Notes under the pieces: model-generated
What the model was told of the DNA's origin: nothing
Database searches by the model: none
The model's input: the letters and a program-made list of their open reading frames with translations, nothing else
Shown here: piece after piece, positions 10,901 through 22,900 of the stretch
Layout: each line of letters starts with the position of its first letter
Numbering within the stretch: the stretch's first letter is position 1
NCBI RefSeq assembly: GCF_024586455.1
Contig: NC_065921.1
Span: forward strand, 31,661,910 to 31,725,909
DNA: 64,000 bases
Direction of reading: 5' to 3'
Source: Bactrocera neohumeralis
Taxonomy: Eukaryota; Arthropoda; Insecta; Diptera; Tephritidae
Position numbers and translations under genes: made by a program

Positions 10901-13900
10901 TGGATGTTTACCCAAATGTGGGTGATGTGATTCCTATCGTCCAATTTAGACACCGACTCCTAGAAGGCCTTCTTCTATCACCCCGGGTGTACAATTTTGT
11001 CTCTCTGACGCATTTATTTATAGAATTATCGTACTTTTAGTAGTTTTTCACAAAACCGTTATATGGAGAGTGGGCGGGGAAATAAACCGAATCAGCCAAT
11101 TTTCACAGAGTAAGTAGGAAAAAAAAATATTTTCCCTAAGAAAATTTGCTTATGACAGCTTTAGCGGTTTAGGAGATATGTACGTAAAACCTATTAGAAG
11201 GCGAGACCACACTCACTTTCTCAAGATTTGTAAACCATTGATGCCGCTCCTTAATGCAGTTAGTTGTACTAAATAACAACCTTGCATGGTAGTTGATAGG
11301 TTTTCGATTAATGATTTTTTGTGGCGTGGAAATGGTAAAATTCCACCGATCTGCGATAACAACTCTTCTTGGAAAGAACATGTGTACGAAGTTTCATCAA
11401 TATATCTAAATTTTTGCCCAAGCTACCGCTTGATTGGACAGCCGACAAATAGTCACTCGGAATTTAACTCGTCTCATCATCTTAATCATTTATATATACT
11501 ATATTTCATTGTGTAAATGGAATCACAAAAATATATAAATCATGCATGAACCGTTAAAGTAAATAAAAAGAATGCGTGGTACACAGATTATCATATTCTG
11601 AAATGGAATCAATCCGGCCTTATTGCCAACCCTCCATATATCAACACTTTTGAGTTAGTACATTTTTTCAGAAATGAACGGCTATACAATAATTTTCTTC
11701 TCGTATCGCATTTTTTTTTTATTCCAGAAAAGATTATAGCATGCGCTTCTGAAATATTGTAAGCAAATATTCCCGATGTATATTTCCGAACCCGTGCATT
11801 TAATTTTCTTGCTGCTTTCTTGATGAATTACTGATAAACAGTGGAACTGCATGCCAACACAACATCTATGAAATTGTTCTCAAACACGCGAAATAAATTT
11901 CTATGCCAAAAGTATGAATACAAGCAATGCAAGCGCAGCTTTCAACAACAGCGCCCAATAGTACATGCAGTCATGATGTAGAAATGTTTCGGAGCGGTGC
12001 GCCAAGCAGAGCGCGACGAAGACATTAATTTGCCCGGCAACTGATGCGTGTGCATTCTGTCAAGCGCTCTGCTCCACCTTGCAACCGTCTGAGTTTCACA
12101 AGTTCATCGGCATAGCCGCATTTGTGACCAATGCTAACAGCTTGGCTTTGAAAAAAACAAACAAACAGGTTCTACTTTTCCCCGAATGAGAATTATAAAT
12201 TACACAACACACGCGAAATTGTTTCATAGACAAATAATCTCTTATTATTAGTTAATTCTATATGTATATGATATCAGGTAAATATCATTTCTTATAGAGA
12301 CCTGTTTCACTGTGACACTATAGATTTTTATTTACTATTTTCGGAGTGAGTATAGTGATGAAGAATCATCATAACAATATAATGCACACAAATTTAGATC
12401 TAGTAGGTGGCAGCCCGCTTAAAATTGGTGAATCTCTTCATTCGATTTCATCATTCCCAATGCTCAATCAAAAGCATAGGCGTATCACCCTCGCTACGGA
12501 TTGATGGACTTAGCGGTAACGTAAATCAAAATGTTTATCATCCAAACGTTTCTGTTTCTTCAATGGAGTAATAAATTTGGCAAGTCATGCTCATCACTCG
12601 TATTTCCTCCTAAATGATTCTCGTGACATTTATTACCGCTCCATAATTCAAAAATACCCAACTGTGAACAGCGATAATTCCAAACACATTCATACTTATA
12701 CACACGTCCACGAATTCATACAAATTTCTATTTATATTAGTACGTACGCATACTCATACTTACTTACTCAAAACCGAATATGACTAAACACAACATGTGT
12801 GTTTATATGTACGTGTATATACATATATATTTATTTATGTACATATATATATATATAAATATCATTTTGGGGCATGTGCCATGATCTGGTCGGTTCTTCA
12901 CCATTCCGCTTCGCTCCACTTGGTGCAACATGGCAAGTGTGTGTTATATTATCAATCAAGTGGCCGCCGATTTTTGTCGAAATACCCTGCAGTGACACAT
13001 CAAACCAGTGAGGAAATTTACTAGTTAACTCTCTAATACCATGTTCAGACCGAAAATTTAAAATATTAGATTATATTTAAGCATTTCATAACCCAACAGT
13101 GTTCTCACTGCCGTTAGAAAGATCAAAAAACAGCTGTTATTGTCATTCAAGAATTCACATCGCTTAATATTTATCAAAAGAAAAGATTGTCATATAGTAT
13201 TTTGAAATAAAAAGACGGTTTTTTTTTAATATTTTCCATATAATAGAAATAATGGATGCATTTTTTCATTTGTTAAGTCGATTTTCAGATGAAATTAGAT
13301 TCATTGCTTTAAAAAAAATTTGTTTGTTTACATTTTTTTCCCTTTGTAGTGTCTAAATCAGCTGTGATAATGTAACAGATTTCCAGTGCTGACAAGTAGA
13401 TTGCGCAAAATCAGAGTCGCACAGAGAGATTTAGCGTGGATCAGTTTCAAATCATTTCAATGAAGTGATTTGGAACTGTCATTTTTGTATGGCGAAATCT
13501 TGATAAATTTTTAAGATTAATGGGATAATCCATTCAACAGCCGAAATCGTGTGATTAAGTGTCGGTCTGAACATGGTATAAATCTCTTGAATTAAATATT
13601 ATTGTTAAACAATTGATGCGTTGATATATTACCTACATATGTATTTTTCAATCGTAAAGCTAGTTTTGGAAAAATTTTACCTAAAACTTTACTATATTTC
13701 ATTTAATAAATAATTTTCTTTTTTTTTAATATTCTTTTTATATCTTGAGCCGTTTGTAACGCTCAGAAAGAAACGTCGGAGATCCTATACAAAAATATTT
13801 ATTATAAAAATATTATATTTTATATAAATGCGCAGCGTGTTGAGCTAAGTTTGTCTAGTCCTTCAGTTTTTGAAATTATGCATACGTTCTTTTCTACCCA

Positions 13901-16900
13901 AGATGCTGTTTGTTCAGAACCGCCGCTATCGCACCGATCAAAAAAGAACGCTTGATTAAAAAATGTTTAATTTGGCAAGGTATCTTCGCGACATTTAGCA
14001 TGGCCTATTCTTCAAGGCACCAATACAATCTCCGAAGATGTTCTTCAGTTCGGACTACTATAAATAAAAATTAACCGCTCAAATCAAGTGTTTGTAAGAA
14101 AATTTGAACCTATGAAAAATATTATAGCTTCGGAGCAACCGAAATTAACGTTTTTTTCTTTTTATTCATTATGAGCAGTGGATGTTGCACACTACTGTTT
14201 TTTCTCCTTATGGGTGTTAGCATTAGTCTGATATATTTCTAACGAAAAGCTGACAATGTTCTACTTGTAGAACATGACAGTAGCAATGTTGCAATATATT
14301 TCACACATGGTAGACAATATTTCTTATCAGATGTACATATTTAGAATAAAAGTTAATCTTACGATTCTTTCGGTTAAAATGCATACTAACTTGTTTGAAA
14401 TTCATACCAACTTACAAGTTGTCATGTATGGCAACCATGTGCTCTATGGGGAAAATAAGAGATCTAGCAATAATTGAAATTGTGAAATAAAAGTGGAAAG
14501 TTGCAAAAATTTGATATTTAGGAGTACGCGCCTTGTTTCAAATTTATACATCAAATGAAAAATAAGAGGTTTCAGGCACAAGTAAATGCTTTACTTTTGC
14601 TTTAAATAATTTTAAAATTTTGGTTTTACAATTCTTTTCAACTGTTATTGTTGTGGTGAACCCATCAATGGTTTCTTTTAGAAAATTTTAAACCTGCGCT
14701 AACAGGTGTTCTGACGCATGCGCAATAGTGTTATGAGTCTATCTTGGCGGAGAAATTATTTTTTTCGCGTTAAAAACATTGTTCTAACCCTTTACGAGTA
14801 TTATACTCTTGCAACATGTTGCTACAGAGTATAATAGCGGTTGTACGTAACACCTAAAACTAAGCGAGATAGATACAATAATAGGTTGTCAAAAAAGTCT
14901 TGCGGTATTTTCGCTAGTTGGCGCTGAAAGCGCGTAGTTCTAGTTTTATTCGTCGCAACGGGTCATGCTATACCTTTTTTTGGAAAGTTCATTTCACTAA
15001 CACTAACTAACTTTCACTAACACATGTTTGATTGATTGTCGTTTCTTTTAAGTCGTTCGTGAGTTATAGCGTCGCAAACATGAGCAAAACAAAGAGAAAA
15101 TACGCCATATTTTACAGTACTACTACGATAAAGGCAAAAAATGCATCTCAAGCCGCCAATAAAATTTGTGCAGTTTATGGACCCGATACAGTTTCCATTT
15201 CCACCGCACAACGATGGTTTCAACGTTTTCGTTCTGGTGTAGAGGTGGTCGAAGATGCGCCACGCTCCGGAAGGCCTGTCGTCGAAAATTACGATAACAT
15301 CGCTGAATTGGTCGAAAGAGACCGGCATAGTAGCAGCCGTAGCATCGGTAAATAATGGGTTGTCAAAAAAGTCTTGCGGTATTTTTATTGAATGTTTTTT
15401 TTTTATTGAAATTGAAATGAATTTTTGATGATCATGCCCAGCTCTTGACCGATGCTAAGGCTGCTACTATGCCGGTCTTTTGACAAGCGATTTTATCGTT
15501 ATATCGACGACATATTCCGGAGCGTGTATGTATATACGATACCTCTACACCAGAACGAAAACGTATAAACCATCGTTGTGCGGTGGAAATGGAAACTGTA
15601 TCGGGTCCATAAACTGCACAAATTTTTAAGACATCTTGAGATGCATTTTTGCCTTTATCGTAGTCCTTGATAAAAAAATGCCGTATTTTTCTCTTATTTT
15701 GCTCCATGTTTGCGGAGCTATAACTCACGAACGACTTAAAAGAAACGACAATCAATCAAACACGTGTTAGCGCGTGAAATTTTTCCAAAAGGTATAGCAT
15801 GACCCGATGCGACGAATAAAACTAGAACTACGCGCTTTCAGCGCCAACTAGCGAAAATACCGCGCGTAATACTATATCGGCCAATATGTGAGTTATCTCA
15901 AAAATCGATTTAATAGTAGTTCCACGAAAAAACACATTCCGATTTTTAATCAGGCAGCCGCATACTCTCTTGTATGAATTCACGATAACTTTGTTGTTCT
16001 TTTACGTGTTGTTGCTTTTACGTGTAACAGAAGCAAACAGAGTATAGCGAATCGAATTCTAATAATTCATAATAGCCGTCTTAACATCTGTTTGGCTAAA
16101 TCTGACTTTTTGGGCGGTATCGTTGAAATCCACAATTATTGCAAATGCACACGGTGCACAGTGAGAAGTTTTGTGTGATATGTGGTTTTGTTTTTTCAAT
16201 ATACCATCGAAATCGCTCTAATTGTGATTGGAATAGGTTCGGTGGCCATTAAACGAAACTCAAAGGTCGTTTTATAGAAAACTCGTAATATACTATAGAT
16301 TTGTTTGAAAAGATGGCAATAAATTACGCTTCAATATTTTACTTACAAAAATTACTCGTAATAGTTCGAGACTTTTATGTAAGAAAGGACGTGTAATAAT
16401 CGTAATATAAATAATTTCGCTATTTAAGAATTCGTTACAAGTACAGCAAAACATATTGGAAATTTAATGAAATTCCAGTGTTTTGGAAAGCAATTCCTTA
16501 TAAAGAAAACTTCGTTGTACAGCAGTGCGTAACATAAAAGTTCGTCTGTGTATGTACGTATGTATACCTATACATGTTTCAAGATAAGGCATTAAAAACT
16601 ATCACGTCAGTCCAGTGGCGAGTATTTACCTATACAGATTGGGTTTTTATATGTTTCTGGGATGCATTTTTACACCCTAAACAGTGTATATTACGTTTGC
16701 CATGAAGTTTGTAACGCTCAGAAAGAAGCGTCGGATACCATATAATGTATACATGTGACTGATCAGCAAGACGTGCTGAGTCGCCATAGCCATGTCCGTT
16801 TGTTTGCCCGTCTCTCCGACTGTATGTATATACCCGTATAGACCGATCAAAATTACATTCTTCTAAGGAATCTTTTGTATTTGAAAAGAGTATTATAGCC

Positions 16901-19900
16901 GGAGTTAACTTAATATTAAGTTTGTAACTTCCAAAAGGCAACGTCTGAAACCCTTTAAAATATATAACAAAAAAATCATATACGATTTAGCCATGCCCGT
17001 CTGTGTGTTTATCGGTATATACGCGTACGAGCTCCAAAGATTTTGAGATATCGATCTGAAATTTTCGGTATCAAGTGCTTGCATGAAACCCTTTTTCATT
17101 TGACGTCGTATCATTACGAAATTTTGTGCAGCTTATTTTCGAAGTAACGCTAAAATATCTGAAGACATTTTTCAGATCACATCACTATATCATATAGCTG
17201 TCATACGAACTGAACGTTCAACGATCAAAGTTCTTATATTCGAATCTCGTTATTTGTGAAGGGTATTCCAGCTTCGGTGCCACCGAAGTTAACGTTTTTC
17301 ATACTTTTTCTTGTTTCAGTTGTTTTGATGAAATAATCATAAAAGGTGTTCACAACCCCTCATTGGCTGTCCAACTGCGAGCGTACACTGCTCATAAACA
17401 TTCGTATGTGTACATGTATGTACATATACATATACATATACGGTAAACAGGTACGGATGAGGACGATGTGCCGAGCTATCAAGATCAGTTTCACAACCTT
17501 AGTCTAAACAGTAATAAAAAATTTAAAGCATGGTTAAAATTTTTGTTTAAAAATAAAAACATCATTCTTATGGGTATTCTGACTTATATGACTCTGAAAT
17601 GCAAATTGTGTAGCACTGGAGGCACTTTCCATACCAAATAGTACGCCAAGTGTTCACGATAAATAAATTGTCAATTATAAGCGCGTTCGTAGGCCTATAG
17701 TGAGGTGATAATTTAAATAAAATTACTAAAAAACAGTTGCTAATTTTAGCTACGATCCTTGACCTATTCTTCCTGAATTAAATACAGTAAACGATCATAT
17801 AATTTTTGTTCCCAAAAAATAAGGTGACATTGTATTTATTTTGAAAATTCTTTATTTATTCTTCCAAATCAATTTCATGCCCTTCAAAGTAATCCCCTCC
17901 CGATGCAATGCACTTATGCCAACGAATTTTCCAATCTTCGAAACACTGGTTGTAGTCACTTTCCGGGATGGCCTTCAGTTCCGTCTTCGCTGCGGCTTGA
18001 ATCTCCTCTATCGTATAAAAACGGTGTCCCCGGAGCGGTCTTTTGAGCTTGGTGAACAGCCAGAAATCGCACGGCGCCAGATCAGGTGAATACGGTGGTT
18101 GCGGAACGATATGGGTTGAGTTTTTGGCGAAATGATCACGAATTACGAGGGCAGTATGGGATGGTGCGTTATCGTGGTGTAAAAAAAATCAAGTCTTTCC
18201 ACAATTCCGGCCTTTTTGGCGGATAGCGTTACGCAAACGACGTATAACGTTCAAATAATATTCCTTGTTGACTGTTTGACCGATTGGAAGGAATTCATAA
18301 TGCACAACACCACGATAATCGAAGAAAACAGTCAACATGACCTTTGATTTTTGAGCGACTTGTCTCGGCTCTCTTTTGGCACGATATTCGCTCGATTGAT
18401 CGGTTGTTTCGGGGTCGTAAGCATAGATCCAAGTCTCATCGCCAGTTATAATGCGTTTCATGACACCCTGGTAGGCGGAAAGCATCGTTTCACACACTTC
18501 AACGCGACGCCTTTTTTCCAAAAAATTCAATGTTTTTGGTACCAGTCGAGATTTGACGCGCTTGAGGCCCAAAACATCCTTCAAAATGGTATTGGCTGAG
18601 CCTTTCGATATGCCAACTTCATCTCTAATTGTTAATCGACGGTTTTTCAACACCAAATCTTTGATTTGTTGAACGTGAGCTTCGTCGGTTGAGGTTGATG
18701 GTCGCCCTGGACGCTCTTCGTATTCGACACGTTCACGGCCGGCTTGGAACTTACTACACATTTTTTTAGACATAGCCTCATCACCAAAGGCTTTCTGTAC
18801 CATCCTCAACGTATCCGCAGCAGAAAATTGATTCCGTAAACAAAATTTAATGCAAATTCTTTGCTCAACAAATTTCGACATCGCAAAAAACGAAAAACTC
18901 ACTTTTAGCAGCTCACAAAACGACACGTATCTCAAACACTAATGAATATTTTGACGTGAAATTTGACAAAAATGTGACTTTACTACCAACCTAAAAAAAA
19001 AATAATTCTCCAAATCCTTCGACGCGCGAAGTTAAAATTCAAATGTCACCCTATTTTTTGGGCACAGTTACATTAATATTACAATACATTGCTAATAGTC
19101 TCGCATAGTTGCAATTTTGTCGCAAAATAAATTGTATGTAAAAATGTAAAGTTGTTTTGCGATATTGCCATAAATATGTTGCGTAGAACTGTTCAGACTG
19201 TTTCGTATCTTCGTGTCACGTTGAACCCTAAACATAGGTCAATGTATTCCGACATTTGTGCAGTAGGTGGTCAAAAGAATTTAGTTTAAATTATTTATAA
19301 CATTAAAGGGTCAGTAAGGTATTTTGGCCTGTCTTTTTGAAATTTTTTTCATAGAAATTTTTACTCTACAATAGTACGTTTTTCACATATCATGAGGTAT
19401 GTATGAGGTATAAACAAATTTTGTCGGAATGTTTTGATGACATCTGTCGGAGAAGTGGCTGGAATGCGTTTTTTCACTTGCGGACACGATTTCTCATGTT
19501 TGGATCATCTGAAACACCAAAACCCAATTTATTCTTAAAACATATTATACGTGAATGATTATCGTCCCTACTAGAATCATAAAAAATGTTGATAAATAAA
19601 AAATTAACGACTCTTAGGGTTATTTAAGTGATCAGGGTGACGAGTAGAGTTGAAATCCGGATGTCTGTCTGTCCGTCCGTCCGTCTGTCCGTCCGTGCAA
19701 GCTGTAACTTGAGTAAAAATTGAGATATCATGATGAAACTTGGTACACGTATTTCTTGGCTCCATAAGAAGGTTAAGTTCGAAGATGGGCAAAATCGGCC
19801 CACTGCCACCCCACAAAATGGCGGAAACCGAAAACCTATAAAGTGCCATAACTAAGCCATAAATAAAGATATTAAAGTGAAATTTGGCACAAAGGATCGC

Positions 19901-22900
19901 ATTAGGGAGGGGCATATTTGGACGCAATTTTTTTGGAAAAGTAGGCGTGGCCCCGCCCCCTACTAAGTTTTTTGTACATATCTCGGAAACTACTATAGCT
20001 ATGTCAACCAAACTCTACAGAGTCGTTTTCTTCAGGCATTTCCATATACAGTTCAAAAATGGAAGAAATCGGATAATAACCACGCCCACCTCTCATACAA
20101 AGGTTATGTTGAAAATCACTAAAATTGCGTTAACGGACTAACAAAAAACGTCAGAAACACTAAATTTTACGGAAGAAATTGCAGAAGGAAGCTGCACCTA
20201 GGCTTTTTTTAAAAATTGAAAATGGGCGTGGCGCCGCCCACTTATGGACCAAGAACCATATCTCAGGAGCTACTAGACCGATTTCAATGAAATTCGGTAT
20301 ATAATATTTTCTTAACACCCTGATGACATGTACGAAATATGGGTGAAATCGGTTCACAATCACGCCTTCTTCCAATATAACGCTATTTTGAATTCCATCT
20401 GATGCCTTCTCTGTATAATATATAGTACATTAGGAACCAATGATGATAGCGGAATAAAACTTTACAAAAATACGGTATTTGAAAAATATATAAATGACGT
20501 ATAATGAAATCTCGATTATCACTTTATCATGCGAGAGTATAAAATGTTCGGTGACACCCGAACTTAGCCCTTCCTTACTTGTTTTACATAAATTTTGTCC
20601 TAACATTGTCAATAAATTATAAAAAGTTATGAATCTAGTAGGAACGCTAGTCAGGCGTTTTGTGAACATTTAAAAAAAATAAGCAAATCAGTTGAGTAGT
20701 TCGACCGGAATCATGTGCGCCAGTTTAAAAAAGTGTGTTTTGAGAAAAGGGGTTGAGGTGCGCCCTCCGAGCGCTCCGAACGTCGAGCGGTATTATTATT
20801 TTTGGGCCTTTTTCGAAACCTTCCAATGGTAAAGTAAGTTTCTACATTAATTCTAAGGGTATAAAGGCACAGAAAATGCAAAAAAAAATTGAAAAAAGAT
20901 TACCCTACTGACCCCTTAAGTATGCCGATTCCCGAATACGTTTCGATAATTTGGTACCCAAGTAATTAATTTATTTGGATGAAATAGACAATATACGATT
21001 TCCACTCCTTACAATATAATATAATATATATTTTACTTCTTTTACTAGTCGCTAATTAGCTAGATTATTAACCTTTTTATTATGGAACAGAATACAAATT
21101 TGTATTAGAAGTGCCTGGTTCATTGGATGAAACGTGGTGGCCAGTATATTAAATCTTTGGATATTTAATTTTAAAAAGATAACATTCATATTGGCGAATA
21201 AATAAAAATATATGTAGTTCATTACTTTAACTAATGAGCACACCTCGTTCAAAGAGAGAAGTGGCTCACTTTGATTGCGATATAGTACATACTATATAAT
21301 TCGTTACATTGGAGGGAGAATTCGCGCGTCTGAAAAAAGTCTAGCAGCCTCAGTGGCGTAGCTAGGGCGGACGAAGGGGGCCGTCGCCCCGGGCGCAACG
21401 TCTTGGGGGCGGCAAAACGATCTTCGCTTTTTTTTAATATTCAGAAAAATACTTCAACAAATTTTTTTACAAAATTTATTATAAAAGATAAAGAGTTGTC
21501 ACAATGTAATAATCTGAATAACAATGAAAATTATTAATTTTTACTCGAATACTCTTCAGTCTTTGAATTTGTCTTATATCTTTTGGCTTATATCTTTTTT
21601 AAAAATAGTGATAGAACTTAAAGATGCACTTTTATAGCTTTGATCGCTGCAAAATCACATATTATATCATTATAATTTAAAGTTGAAGCAGTTTCACATT
21701 CTATTGAGAGAATCGCAAGATTCGACAGTCTACTCTGACTCATGGTCGATCTCAAGTAAGATTTGATCAATTTAAGTTTGCTAACAGATCTTTCATTTTG
21801 GAACTTCAGAATTTGCGTGGCTTCTAGTTCCTAAATTTTTTATATACTTAATATCGAAGATATTTTGTAAAAATTCACTTATGTTCGAACCAACTCATGA
21901 AACTTGTAGGTAGGTAGATAAAGGGGGCGGCAGAACATCCTTGGCCCCGGGCGCCCGAAGTTGTAGCTACGCCACTGAGCAGCCTGATATTTTAGACAAT
22001 ATTAATTATTAGTTCCCACTCTTTCCGTCTTTCCGAAGTGAAATACTTTATAAAAAAACTATGAAATATAAAAAATCTGTGAATTTTCAGCACATAAAAT
22101 ATTTATTAATACAATATTAAAAATGTGACCACGATTTTTATTTAAAGTGAAGACATTTTCTTCTTTCAACGCTAGCTTTGCTATTTTCACACAGTTAGAA
22201 ATGCTAAGTACTCATAGATATAAGTACATACACACACGTCGAAATAAAAAAAATGTAAAATAAGCATTGTACACCGTTATATATGCATATACTTATGTAC
22301 AATAATAATTAAACTTATGGGTTATCTAGAGCTCTTTTACCTGTGCAAGATGTTGTAAAGGCCACCCAACCATGTCCACTTAATATTAAAAGCAACAAAA
22401 ATTCTGAGTTGGAATGAACATTAATATTAACCAAATGGCTTTAAATGTTTTACGACAGTCTTTATGCACACACACACACTGTTATGAACATAACTATATA
22501 CATTTTTTAATTTAATTGTTTCCTTTGTAAGAGTGAACGTTGATTCTCAGGCAACCACAAGCCCTATATTGAAGAGACCATTAATTTTTGTGTGTTCATA
22601 AATTATAATATGAGTACATTTGGTAAACACGGTTTGCAAGAGCTACTGTATTTCAATTTTTTGATGTCTAAATAATCTTTCACATTTGCTCTTAGATTTA
22701 CTTGCGTACAAAATTTCGGAACCGTGGAAAATCGGTCACTGAAGGCAGACAATTTCCATCTGAGGAGATACATATACTACTACGTAAACATTTGTATATC
22801 AAACTAGCTTTACTAAAGTTCCGTCGTGTTTAGCCTTTGACATATTGGTAGTCACGGTGCCTTAGCTGAAGTCTGCTCCATAATCACGCAAATCTACTAT

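Noticed and set aside
12790..12870. AT repeat as a possible matrix-attachment or origin region
   Set aside because: It is only a TATA/TATG microsatellite with nothing else to support a function.
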